Source: Frankiales bacterium
Lineage (GTDB): Bacteria > Actinomycetota > Actinomycetes > Mycobacteriales > Jatrophihabitantaceae
Assembly (NCBI GenBank): GCA_025963265.1
Contig: JAOPUY010000535.1
Span: 1-11,142, forward strand
DNA length: 11,142 bases
Direction of reading: 5' to 3'
A program made the translations under genes and the position numbers. A model generated the notes under the pieces. The model had not been told where the DNA came from and did not search any database. It saw only the letters and a program-made list of their open reading frames with translations. Below, in pieces: positions 1 to 5,868 of this stretch. Numbering within the stretch: the stretch's first letter is position 1; every line of letters starts with the position of its first letter.

Positions 1-792
1 GTCGTCGTTCGCTTCGGCGGCGTCGTCGCGGTGAACAGGGTCTCCTTGGACATTCCGCCGGCCACCATCGTCGGGCTGGTCGGTCCGAACGGCGCCGGCA
101 AGAGCACCTTGTTCTCGGTGTTGTCCGGCCTGCGTCGCCCCAACCACGGCAAGGTCGAGTTCAACGGCCAGGACATCACCACCAACTCGGCCCAGCACCG
201 GGCCCGGATGGGGCTGGCCCGCACCTTCCAGCACCCGGAGATGTTCAGCGGGTTGACCGTGCGTGAGCACATCATGCTCGCCCACCGGGTCCGCGAGTCG
301 CGCAGCCGGATCTGGACCGACATGGTCGACGGCCGCGGTTTCCGGCGGGCCGACAAGGAAGAGGTCGTGCGAGTCGACGAGCTGTTGGACGCGCTGAACC
401 TGACCGAGATCAGCAACCGGCCCGTCGCCGGACTGTCCCTGGGTATGACTCGACTGGTCGAGTTGGCCCGAGCGCTGGCGGCCAACCCGACCGTCCTGCT
501 GCTCGACGAGCCGTCCTCTGGCCTGGACGCACGCGAGACCGAGCAGGTCATCGAGGTGTTCCGCCTGGCGGTGGAGCGCCGCGGGGTGTCCTTGCTGCTC
601 GTCGAGCACGATGTGTCGATGGTGCTCGGCCTGTGCAGCAAAGTGAACGTCCTCGACTTTGGCAGCTTGATCGCCAGCGGCACCCCGGATCAGATTCGCA
701 ATGACCCGGCCGTCCGGGCGGCCTACCTGGGCGAAGAGGAAGTTCCGTCCGCAGACACCAACGGCGACAACGTTCAGGAGCTGACCTCGTGA
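1..792 (+). CDS. LivG-type ABC transporter ATP-binding protein (5' partial)
   Basis: ATPase subunit of an importer of the hydrophobic/branched-chain amino acid (HAAT) family; it would bind the cytoplasmic face of a LivH/LivM-like permease. The reading frame is open to base 1 and already reads VVVRFGGVVAVN, the usual LivG beginning, so the true start lies outside the window and the GTG at 31 is an internal Val. Counting from base 1: Walker A GPNGAGKST at residues 28-36, Q-loop Gln77 (ARTFQ), C-loop LSLGM at 145-149, Walker B LLLDEP with Asp169/Glu170, H-loop His203. The C-loop departs from the usual LSGGQ/LSYGQ, as in some actinobacterial LivG relatives (from memory). The C-terminal AAYLGEEE is typical of the family. 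It overlaps the next ATPase by 4 bases (GTGA), implying translational coupling. The substrate cannot be deduced; lipid or aromatic-acid importers of this family are alternatives to amino acids. Confidence 0.93.
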   Translation, partial: VVVRFGGVVAVNRVSLDIPPATIVGLVGPNGAGKSTLFSVLSGLRRPNHGKVEFNGQDITTNSAQHRARMGLARTFQHPEMFSGLTVREHIMLAHRVRESRSRIWTDMVDGRGFRRADKEEVVRVDELLDALNLTEISNRPVAGLSLGMTRLVELARALAANPTVLLLDEPSSGLDARETEQVIEVFRLAVERRGVSLLLVEHDVSMVLGLCSKVNVLDFGSLIASGTPDQIRNDPAVRAAYLGEEEVPSADTNGDNVQELTS

Positions 793-1517
793 CCTCCCCC
801 CAGTACTTGCTCTCGGTCAAGGACCTCGAGGTTCGTTACGGTCCGGCGTTGGCCATCAACAACCTCACGCTGGAGGTCAAGCCGGGCGAAGTCATCGCGC
901 TGCTCGGTTCCAATGGCGCCGGCAAGAGCACGCTGGCTCGCACGATCAGCGGCCTCGTGCCCGTCGCTTCGGGCTCGATCACCTTCGAGGGCCACGACAT
1001 CTCCAAGCGCGCGGCCTACCACCGCCGGCTCGACGGAATTCTGTACCTGCCCGAGGGTCGCGGCGTCTTCCCCGGCCTGAGCGTCACCGAAAACCTGCGG
1101 CTGGCCAGCAACACGCTGGCCCGCAGCAAGCGCAAGGCGGCAATCGACGAGGCGATGACGGTCTTCCCGAACCTGGCCGCCCGGCGCAGCACCAAGGCGG
1201 GCATGCTCTCCGGCGGCGAGCAGCAGATGCTCTCGTTGGCCCGAGCGCTGACGGTCGGCCCCAAGCTGCTGATCGCCGATGAGATGTCCCTCGGCCTGGC
1301 GCCGAAACTGGTCGACACCGTCTTTGAGACGCTGAACCACCTGAAGTCGACCGGCGTGACGATCATCCTGATCGAGCAGTTCATCCACCGGGCGCTGGCC
1401 TTCGCTGATCAGTGCGTCGTGATGTCGCGCGGCAACCTGGCCTGGCAGGGCCCGGCGGCCGGCGCGCATCAGGAAGTGCTGACCCGCTACCTCGGCGAGA
1501 GCGCGATGGTCGGCTAG
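789..1517 (+). CDS. LivF-type ABC transporter ATP-binding protein
   Basis: Second ATPase of the same HAAT-family importer, 242 residues, normal LivF length. It has A-loop Tyr17, Walker A GSNGAGKST (40-48), the LivF-specific LPEGRGVFPGLSV segment, canonical C-loop LSGGE (140-144), Walker B IADE (Asp164/Glu165) followed by MSLGLAP, and Gln197 (IEQ) at the H-loop position, a substitution usual in LivF. The GTG start at 789 overlaps the TGA of the upstream ATPase. An AGGAG ribosome site at 776-780, 8 nt before it, supports this start. The stop codon is followed immediately by the stop codon of the opposing TetR gene. The substrate-binding protein and the two permeases are not in the window and would be expected upstream of base 1. 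The pairing with the LivG-type gene is secure; the substrate is unknown. Confidence 0.95.
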   Translation: MTSPQYLLSVKDLEVRYGPALAINNLTLEVKPGEVIALLGSNGAGKSTLARTISGLVPVASGSITFEGHDISKRAAYHRRLDGILYLPEGRGVFPGLSVTENLRLASNTLARSKRKAAIDEAMTVFPNLAARRSTKAGMLSGGEQQMLSLARALTVGPKLLIADEMSLGLAPKLVDTVFETLNHLKSTGVTIILIEQFIHRALAFADQCVVMSRGNLAWQGPAAGAHQEVLTRYLGESAMVG

Positions 1518-2201
1518 TCAGGTCAGCTTGGAGAGCGTGCTGGCCATCACCTCGGCCAGCGCGTTCACCCGCTGCTCGAACTCGCTCAGCACGGCCTGGA
1601 CCTCAGAGCGGCTGACCTGGGCCACCTGCTGCGGCCGCAGTGCGGGCAGCACGAATTTCCGCACCCACACTCGCGTGTCCTCCTCGCTCAGCCCCAGTCC
1701 GACCACGACTTGGCGTTGCTCGTTCAGCCAGGCGATGATCTCCTCGACCGTCAGATCGTCGCGCAGCTGGCCGTCGGCCTGCGCCGCGCGGTACATCGGC
1801 GCCACCAGCTCCATGGACAGGGCGTTGAACGCCCGAGCCATCTCCTCGCTTTGATGCGGCGCCACGACGTGCATGATCACTCGGTCCTGCCGCAGGCTCG
1901 CCGCCATGAAGGCGAAGGCCTCCTCGATCTTGGCGGCGACGGTCGGCAAGCTGGCCTGGCGCTGAGCCAGCTCGTGCGCGTTCCGCCGGCTGATCTCGAT
2001 CACCGCCCGCGAGAGCAACCCGTCCCGATCACCGAAGTGCCGATAGGCGGTGGCGCGGGAGACCCCGGCCGCGCGAGCGACGGTCTCGATGTTGACCTCG
2101 TCGAGATCTTGTTCCTCGCCGATGCTGCCCAGGTAATCGACCAGGGCGCGGTCCAGTTTGCTGCGCACCGGAGTGGGAGCCTCGACTGCTAAGTCCGTCA
2201 T
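1518..2201 (-). CDS. TetR/AcrR family transcriptional regulator
   Basis: A one-component repressor-type protein of 227 residues. The N-terminal DNA-binding domain carries the TetR helix-turn-helix at about residues 37-56 (NIETVARAAGVSRATAYRHF), followed by GDRDGLL, the usual start of helix 4. The rest should form the ligand-binding and dimerisation domain, whose effector cannot be read from sequence. The ATG at 2201 is preceded by GAGG (2214-2211), a modest ribosome site 9 nt away. Its stop codon (1518-1520) abuts that of the LivF-type gene without a single spare base. Upstream it faces a second TetR gene across a 417-base gap with a 20-base palindrome next to a possible -10 box, which fits autoregulation. 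Control of the neighbouring importer is plausible from position only. Confidence 0.93.
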   Translation of the reverse strand: MTDLAVEAPTPVRSKLDRALVDYLGSIGEEQDLDEVNIETVARAAGVSRATAYRHFGDRDGLLSRAVIEISRRNAHELAQRQASLPTVAAKIEEAFAFMAASLRQDRVIMHVVAPHQSEEMARAFNALSMELVAPMYRAAQADGQLRDDLTVEEIIAWLNEQRQVVVGLGLSEEDTRVWVRKFVLPALRPQQVAQVSRSEVQAVLSEFEQRVNALAEVMASTLSKLT

Positions 2202-2345
2202 CCCCGCCCGCCTCGTGCCGGTGCCGACCCCGCCGCTATCACGAGCAGCCCATCTTTCTCACGTGTCTCCGCCGTCTCATACTGATCTTGTTCCGTCCGC
2301 CGGGCTTGGCCAGTTCGCTGCTGCTAGACCCGGTGGTTTTCGCCC

Positions 2346-2365
2346 AGGCTCACCCGGGTTTGCCT
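2346..2365. promoter_or_regulatory. 20-base imperfect palindrome, candidate TetR operator
   Basis: AGGCTCACCCGGGTTTGCCT: eight of ten symmetric positions pair (AGGC/GCCT arms and an ACCCGGGT core; the two mismatched positions lie between arms and core). Size and dyad symmetry match TetR-family operators. It begins one base from a minus-strand TAGAAT box, so it would cover the start of transcription of the minus-strand TetR gene, a typical repression site. Which of the two regulators binds it is not known. Confidence 0.45.
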
Positions 2366-2366
2366 C

Positions 2367-2372
2367 ATTCTA
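2367..2372 (-). promoter_or_regulatory. Possible -10 box (TAGAAT) for the minus-strand TetR gene
   Basis: On the minus strand the hexamer TAGAAT differs from TATAAT at one base. No recognisable -35 element sits 16-19 bases upstream. Transcription from here would give a leader of roughly 155-160 nt before the ATG at 2201. The support is the hexamer itself and its closeness to the palindrome. Confidence 0.3.
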
Positions 2373-2472
2373 TTTCAGCCGTTCGACGTTACGGATCGTT
2401 GTCAGCCCGGTGACGAAGCCGGTCGGTGGCGCGGGCGTTCCAAAAGGACCATTCGCGGCGTTTCTTCAGCGG

Positions 2473-2527
2473 TCTCGGCCCGGTCTCGACGCGCCCGCGG
2501 CCCGGTCGCGGCCCGGTCGCGGCCCGG
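2473..2527 (+). repeat. Five-unit 11-base tandem repeat array
   Basis: Five contiguous 11-base units: TCTCGGCCCGG, TCTCGACGCGC, CCGCGGCCCGG, TCGCGGCCCGG, TCGCGGCCCGG. The last two are identical, the third and first differ from them by one base each, and the second is degenerate. The 11-base period is close to one helical turn, so equivalent positions lie on about the same DNA face. The array ends 91 bases before the start codon of the plus-strand TetR gene. It may be a protein-binding array or simple replication slippage in GC-rich DNA. Confidence 0.8.
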
Positions 2528-2603
2528 GCGCGCGAGATTCCGCCGATTGGCCAAGAAAGCCCCACGATCGGGGCGATCTCTGGTTCAATGAGCCGAAATC
2601 CGA

Positions 2604-2610
2604 AGAGAGG
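2604..2610 (+). promoter_or_regulatory. Ribosome binding site of the plus-strand TetR gene
   Basis: AGAGAGG lies 8 nt before the GTG at 2619. It decides that GTG as the start, since no ATG is placed suitably for the helix-turn-helix protein. Confidence 0.65.
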
Positions 2611-2618
2611 TCCCGACG

Positions 2619-3275
2619 GTGAGCGACGACCAAGCATCGGGCAGCCTGCGCGAATCCCGGCGGCTGCAGCGGATTCACACCAGCCGCGAGCAAATCCTCG
2701 AGATCGCGGAGGAGATGTTCGCCCAGCACGGCTACGCCAAGACGAGCCTGAAGGAGATCGCTGAGCGCAGCGAGTTCTCAGTGGGCGCGATCTACACCTT
2801 CTTCGAGAGCAAGAACGACCTGCTGCACGCGGTGCTGCGTCGGCGCTCGGAGGTGGAGCTGCAGCGGATGGCCGAGCTCGTCGCGACCGCCGGCGAACCG
2901 TCGGAGTTGCTGTTGGCCTTAGCCCGGCTGGAGATCGACTACTTCCGCGCCCATCGCGACTGGGCCAGCCTGATGATCGGATTCCTGGTGCCGGGCGGCA
3001 GCCCGGACGGCGGCAGCCCGCCCGGCAATTGGTTCTCCAGCGGCTACCGGCGGGCGATGAACATCCAAGCCGAGGTGATCGAGCGCGGACAGGCGGCCGG
3101 CACGGTCCGCGACGGCGACCCGCAGGCCCTGGCCCGGCTGTTCTCCGCGCTGATCATCTCCTTCCACCAGATGGACGCTGAGCTCAACCCCACTCCGCTG
3201 AACTTCAACCTGGATCAGTTTCTGGGCTTCATCCGGGCGACCTTCGTGCTCACGCCCCTAAGCTCACGGGCCTGA
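2619..3275 (+). CDS. TetR/AcrR family transcriptional regulator
   Basis: A 218-residue regulator, within the usual TetR range. After an Arg-rich N-terminal tail (residues 10-23) comes the TetR DNA-binding domain: ILEIAEEMFAQHGYAKTSL, then the helix-turn-helix at about 43-62 (SLKEIAERSEFSVGAIYTFF) and ESKNDLLHAVL. The remainder (about 75-218) is the helical effector/dimer domain, with a Gly/Pro-rich loop PGGSPDGGSPPG near residues 125-136. It is clearly a different TetR subfamily from the divergent neighbour, because beyond the helix-turn-helix the two proteins show no obvious similarity. The GTG start at 2619 is supported by AGAGAGG at 2604-2610. The target is unknown; candidates by position are itself, the divergent TetR gene, or the small gene 26 bases downstream. 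The ligand cannot be inferred. Confidence 0.93.
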   Translation: MSDDQASGSLRESRRLQRIHTSREQILEIAEEMFAQHGYAKTSLKEIAERSEFSVGAIYTFFESKNDLLHAVLRRRSEVELQRMAELVATAGEPSELLLALARLEIDYFRAHRDWASLMIGFLVPGGSPDGGSPPGNWFSSGYRRAMNIQAEVIERGQAAGTVRDGDPQALARLFSALIISFHQMDAELNPTPLNFNLDQFLGFIRATFVLTPLSSRA

Positions 3276-3289
3276 GCCCGGGGCGGGCG

Positions 3290-3295
3290 TACGGT
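3290..3295 (+). promoter_or_regulatory. -10 box (TACGGT) placed for a leaderless transcript
   Basis: TACGGT fits the actinobacterial TAnnnT -10 pattern and ends six bases before the ATG at 3302, so transcription would begin at or beside the A of the start codon. There is no Shine-Dalgarno sequence before that ATG, as expected for a leaderless gene. No clear -35 element is visible. Confidence 0.5.
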
Positions 3296-3301
3296 TGGAT
3301 C

Positions 3302-3475
3302 ATGGCTGACACCGACAAGTTCCGAGTGGCCGAGCGGTCCCACTTGCTGCCTGAAGAAGAAGCCGTCGGCAGCGACGACGCGTTGAAGCAGGCCGAGATC
3401 TTGCTGGAGGACTCCGACGAGCGCACCGCGCACCCGGAGGAGACCGGACACGAGTCGACCCAGACGCCGGACTAG
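3302..3475 (+). CDS. Small acidic hypothetical protein (57 aa)
   Basis: A short gene beginning MADTDKFRVAERSHLLPEEE and ending ESTQTPD. About a quarter of its residues are Asp or Glu; it has no Cys, no hydrophobic segment and no signal peptide, so it is probably a soluble cytoplasmic and perhaps partly disordered protein. Coding is supported by about 88% G/C at third codon positions (my count), a TAnnnT box 6 nt before the ATG, and a stem-loop after the stop. From memory it resembles short unnamed actinobacterial proteins sharing LLPEE and GSDD..AEAIL-like motifs; this is unverified and I assign no function. It lies 26 bases after a TetR gene and 90 bases before a DUF3817 gene on the same strand but seems to have its own promoter. 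A longer frame on the opposite strand is a shadow. Confidence 0.75.
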   Translation: MADTDKFRVAERSHLLPEEEAVGSDDALKQAEILLEDSDERTAHPEETGHESTQTPD

Positions 3476-3496
3476 CGGACTAGCGGGCCGGCAGGC

Positions 3497-3525
3497 GGCT
3501 CAGAGTTCTGGGCGAAGCCTGAGCC
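3497..3525 (+). terminator. Stem-loop, candidate terminator of the small acidic gene
   Basis: GGCTCAG (3497-3503) pairs perfectly with CTGAGCC (3519-3525). Inside, TTC (3506-3508) can pair with GAA (3514-3516) around a five-base loop. The structure begins 21 bases after the stop codon and precedes the next promoter. No U-tract follows, which is common in actinobacterial terminators. Confidence 0.45.
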
Positions 3526-3553
3526 AGCACAGTCGACTCCCACGGCCGTCGGC

Positions 3554-3559
3554 TACCGT
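3554..3559 (+). promoter_or_regulatory. -10 box (TACCGT) placed for a leaderless transcript
   Basis: TACCGT fits TAnnnT and ends six bases before the ATG at 3566, the same spacing as at the small acidic gene. The bases between box and ATG (GTCGGC) contain no Shine-Dalgarno sequence. No clear -35 element was found. Confidence 0.5.
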
Positions 3560-3565
3560 GTCGGC

Positions 3566-3943
3566 ATGAAGTACCAACGCTCGGTGCTGGCCTACCGCGT
3601 GCTCGCGTTCGCCACCGGGGTCGTGCTGCTGACCGGGACGATCACGCTGATCATCCAGAAGGTCGGCGACGTGAACAGCATCAAGACCGGGGTCGGCTTC
3701 CTCTGGGTGGGCCACGGCTACCTGTACCTGCTGTACGTCATCGCGACCCTGAACTTGGGCATCAAACTGCGCTGGAGCCTGCCGCGGATGCTGCTCATCG
3801 CGCTGGCCGGCACGATCCCGACGATGTCGTTCGTGGCTGAGCACCTCGTGATGCGAGGTATCCGGCAGCGCCAGTTGGCCAGTCAGTCCGCCACCGCGGC
3901 CGCCTCGTCGCCGGCGGCCGAGGGCTGGGTCGCCGGTCCGTAG
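3566..3943 (+). CDS. DUF3817 family integral membrane protein
   Basis: A 125-residue membrane protein of the DUF3817 family, common in actinobacteria and of unknown function. Three hydrophobic helices are visible at about residues 9-30, 42-64 and 73-93, with the family-like segments YRVLAFATGVVLLTG, GVGFLWVGHGYLYLLYVIATL and RWSLPRMLLIALAGTIPTMSFVAEH. The basic MRGIRQR follows the last helix, and the tail (about 102-125) is Ala/Ser-rich and probably disordered. There is no cleavable signal peptide. The start is fixed by the TACCGT box and by the MKYQRSVLAYR beginning, in which the first helix starts almost at once. Its stop codon is the first part of a hairpin shared with the convergent GH4 gene. 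The family call is confident; the role is not known. Confidence 0.9.
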   Translation: MKYQRSVLAYRVLAFATGVVLLTGTITLIIQKVGDVNSIKTGVGFLWVGHGYLYLLYVIATLNLGIKLRWSLPRMLLIALAGTIPTMSFVAEHLVMRGIRQRQLASQSATAAASSPAAEGWVAGP

Positions 3944-3958
3944 CTGGCGCCGGCCAGC
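3943..3958. terminator. GC hairpin between convergent genes, candidate bidirectional terminator
   Basis: GCTGGC (3943-3948), loop GCCG, GCCAGC (3953-3958): a perfect 6-bp stem with a 4-base loop. It fills half of the 29-base gap between the converging DUF3817 and GH4 genes, starting at the last base of the DUF3817 stop codon. It lacks T-tracts on either side, so activity is inferred from position and symmetry. Confidence 0.4.
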
Positions 3959-3972
3959 CGAGGGCCGAGCCG

Positions 3973-5271
3973 TCAGTCGAACAGCCCGAACGCCTGGTCG
4001 TAGTCGCGGGACAGGGTGCGGGCCACGCTCACCGAGTCGACCAGCGGGTGCAGGGCGAACGCGGTGACCGCCAGGTCGGAGCGGCGGGTCTGGGCGGCGG
4101 CGATGGTCAGCCGCTCCACCGCTTTCAGCTGCAGCATCAGCCCGAGCTGCGCCGGCGCGACCGCCGAGGCCGGCAGCGGGCGCGCGCCGTTGCGGTCGAC
4201 CACGCAGGGGACCTCGACGACCGCGTGGGCGTCCAGGCCGGCGATGGTGCTCCCGTTGGCGACGTTGAGGATCAGCCGGGCGGGCGTGTCGCCGGCGATC
4301 GCGTTCATGACCCCCAGGGCGACCTGCTCGTAGCCGCCGCCAGCGGCGTGCCGGTTCTCGTCCTCGGCGCGGCTCTCGGCCAGGTAGGTCGCCTCCCGGA
4401 CCTGTAAGGCCCCCTGCCAGAGTTTCCAGGCGTGCTCGGGCCGTTCGGCGCTCTGCCGGTAGAAATCATGCTGCTGGGCGGCGAGGAACTCGCCCCGGGT
4501 CCGCTCGGCGCCGGTGATCGCGGCCAGCGCCTCGCGCTGGTAGTAGAAGTAGTACAGGTACTCGTTGGGAATCACGCCGAGCAGGCGCAGCCAATCCACC
4601 CCGAACATCCGGGCCTCGTCCAGTCGGCTCAGCCGGGCCGGCTCGGCGAGCAGCCCTGGCAGCAGATCCTGGCCGCGGTGCAGCACCCGGCGCAGCCATC
4701 CGAGGTGATTCAATCCGACGTAGTCCAGTTCCACGTCGGACTCGCTCAGCCCCAGCAGCTCGACCACCCGCCGGGCCAGGCCGGTCGGGGTGTCGCAGAT
4801 GCCGATGACCCGCGGCCCGAGCACCGTCTGCATCGCCTCGGTGATGAGGCCGGCCGGATTGGTGAAGTTGATGACGAAGGCACTCGGGGCCAGACGCTGA
4901 ACCCGCTCGGCGATGTCGAGCGCGATCGGCACGGTGCGTAAGGCGTAGGCGATTCCACCCGCGCCGGTGGTCTCCTGACCCAGGACGCCGGCGGCCAGCG
5001 CGATCCGCTCGTCGGCGACGCGACCCTCCAGCCCGCCGACCCGGATGGCCGAGAAGACGAAATCCGCCCCCGGCAGCGCCTCGTCGAGCACGGTCGTCGG
5101 GCGCACCCTGATCCGACTCGGGCCGCACTGGCCGAGCACCTGCGTGATGGCCCGCAGCCGGGCGGGCGAGGTGTCGAACAGGCTGACCTCGTCGATCAGC
5201 TCGGAGGCGAGCAGCGCCTGATAGACCAGCGGGACGCGAAACCCGCCGCCGCCCAGAATCGCCAGCTTCAT
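3973..5271 (-). CDS. Glycoside hydrolase family 4, 6-phospho-beta-glucosidase-like
   Basis: A 432-residue NAD+- and divalent-metal-dependent GH4 enzyme, expected to hydrolyse 6-phospho-beta-glucosides in the cytoplasm by the redox-elimination mechanism of the family. It has an N-terminal Rossmann fold (MKLAILGGGGFRVP, residues 1-14), the substrate/NAD segment ADERIALAAGVLGQETTGAGG (86-106), INFTNPAG (134-141), the metal-binding Cys159 in GICDTPTG, and GLNHLGW with Asn188/His189. PNEYLYYFYY (235-244) probably carries the catalytic Tyr. GICDTPTG rather than the CHS motif of alpha-glucosidase/galactosidase members favours a 6-phospho-beta-glucosidase. The length is normal. A TAGGAT box ends six bases before the ATG. 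No PTS, sugar kinase or sugar transporter gene is nearby, so the true substrate and the source of phosphorylated sugar are open. Confidence 0.88.
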   Translation of the reverse strand: MKLAILGGGGFRVPLVYQALLASELIDEVSLFDTSPARLRAITQVLGQCGPSRIRVRPTTVLDEALPGADFVFSAIRVGGLEGRVADERIALAAGVLGQETTGAGGIAYALRTVPIALDIAERVQRLAPSAFVINFTNPAGLITEAMQTVLGPRVIGICDTPTGLARRVVELLGLSESDVELDYVGLNHLGWLRRVLHRGQDLLPGLLAEPARLSRLDEARMFGVDWLRLLGVIPNEYLYYFYYQREALAAITGAERTRGEFLAAQQHDFYRQSAERPEHAWKLWQGALQVREATYLAESRAEDENRHAAGGGYEQVALGVMNAIAGDTPARLILNVANGSTIAGLDAHAVVEVPCVVDRNGARPLPASAVAPAQLGLMLQLKAVERLTIAAAQTRRSDLAVTAFALHPLVDSVSVARTLSRDYDQAFGLFD

Positions 5272-5277
5272 GAGGCG

Positions 5278-5283
5278 ATCCTA
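5278..5283 (-). promoter_or_regulatory. -10 box (TAGGAT) placed for a leaderless transcript
   Basis: On the minus strand TAGGAT ends six bases before the ATG at 5271, exactly as at the two plus-strand genes starting at 3302 and 3566. CGCCTC between box and ATG is not a ribosome site. A -35 element is not evident. Confidence 0.5.
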
Positions 5284-5323
5284 GGGCGAGCGGCGCCGAA
5301 GGCGGCCCGCGGGCGGTTGGCCG

Positions 5324-5833
5324 CTAGAGCGATTGCGGTCCGCCGGCCGGCCGGTTGGCCAGCAACGAGCGGGCTTGCTCAGCGAAGCGATGCTCGACCA
5401 TCACCTCGTACTTGGTCGCGACGACTTGGGTGATGGAGGAGAAGTCTCGGGTGCCGCCGCGGGTCAACGCGGTGAAGCCGAGCTGGCTCCAGATCAGGCC
5501 GAACACCGCGCCGAGCAGGACCACCGTGATGACGAAGCCGACTTGGTTTCCCTTGCCGAACAGGGCGAACGCGAGGCCGATGAACAACCCCATCCAGGCC
5601 CCGGAGACAGTGCCGGCCGCCGCGGCCCGCTGCCGGGTCAGCCGACCCGTCACCCGCTCGACGGAACGGAGCTCGGTGCCGACGATCACCATGTTCTGCA
5701 CTTGAAACTCGTTGTCGGACAGGTAGTCGACGACTCGCTGGGCCTCGGCGTAGTCGTCATAGACCCCGAGTGACATCGGGTACTCGAGATTGAGGCCTGG
5801 GCCCCCGCCGGGGAGGTTCGATTTGATCGCCAT
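5324..5833 (-). CDS. GSP17M-like (general stress protein 17M) membrane protein
   Basis: A 169-residue protein with an N-terminal region resembling the general stress protein 17M domain: GVYDDYAEAQRVVDYLSDNEF (23-43) and NMVIVGTELRSVERVTGRL (47-65). Two hydrophobic, Gly/Ala-rich segments follow at about 71-92 and 98-117, likely a membrane hairpin. The C-terminal part reads TQVVATKYEVMVEHRFAEQARSLL. The Pro/Gly-rich tail is probably disordered. Members are widespread in actinobacteria; the biochemical role is unknown, and the stress label comes from a Bacillus relative. The ATG at 5833 is taken as start, with Met20 (5776) as an alternative because the recognisable domain begins there. It lies 35 bases after pmt on the same strand and could be co-transcribed, although a weak TGACAGGCT extended -10-like sequence sits 6 nt before the ATG. 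Confidence 0.85.
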   Translation of the reverse strand: MAIKSNLPGGGPGLNLEYPMSLGVYDDYAEAQRVVDYLSDNEFQVQNMVIVGTELRSVERVTGRLTRQRAAAAGTVSGAWMGLFIGLAFALFGKGNQVGFVITVVLLGAVFGLIWSQLGFTALTRGGTRDFSSITQVVATKYEVMVEHRFAEQARSLLANRPAGGPQSL

Positions 5834-5868
5834 CGGGCAAGCCTGTCACACCGCAGGCGCGACGGCGG

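Larger units (their letters stand above)
2202..2618. other. Divergent intergenic control region between two TetR genes
   Basis: This 417-base gap is the longest stretch without a gene. The open frames crossing it encode Arg/Pro/Gly-rich low-complexity peptides without family signatures and look like shadows. From left to right it holds the probable leader of the minus-strand TetR gene, a 20-base imperfect palindrome (2346-2365), a TAGAAT box on the minus strand (2372-2367), a relatively A/T-richer stretch (about 2360-2405), an array of 11-base repeats (2473-2527), a TTGGCCAA palindrome (2547-2554), and the ribosome site of the plus-strand TetR gene (2604-2610). No convincing -35/-10 pair was found for the plus-strand gene. 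Confidence 0.6.

Noticed and set aside
2547..2589. TTGGCC (2547-2552) and TTCAAT (2584-2589) as a -35/-10 pair for the plus-strand TetR gene
   Set aside because: The spacer would be 31 bases, far from 16-19, and TTCAAT lacks the TA of a good -10.
2158..2764. Open frames on both strands across the TetR-TetR intergenic region
   Set aside because: They encode Arg/Pro/Gly-rich low-complexity peptides driven by the 11-base repeats, run into the flanking genes in other frames, and have no motif or suitable ribosome site.
3215..3451. 78-codon frame on the minus strand opposite the small acidic gene
   Set aside because: No family signature, no promoter or ribosome site, and it overlaps the end of the TetR gene. 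The plus-strand frame has better codon statistics and signals.
4048..4941. Long plus-strand frames opposite the GH4 gene
   Set aside because: Antisense shadows typical of high-GC coding DNA. Their products are low-complexity and unlike any family, while the minus strand has clear GH4 motifs.
5305..5314. GCCCGCGGGC palindrome between the GH4 and GSP17M-like genes as a terminator or operator
   Set aside because: A perfect 10-base palindrome has no loop and is frequent by chance in such GC-rich DNA; no further symmetry around it.
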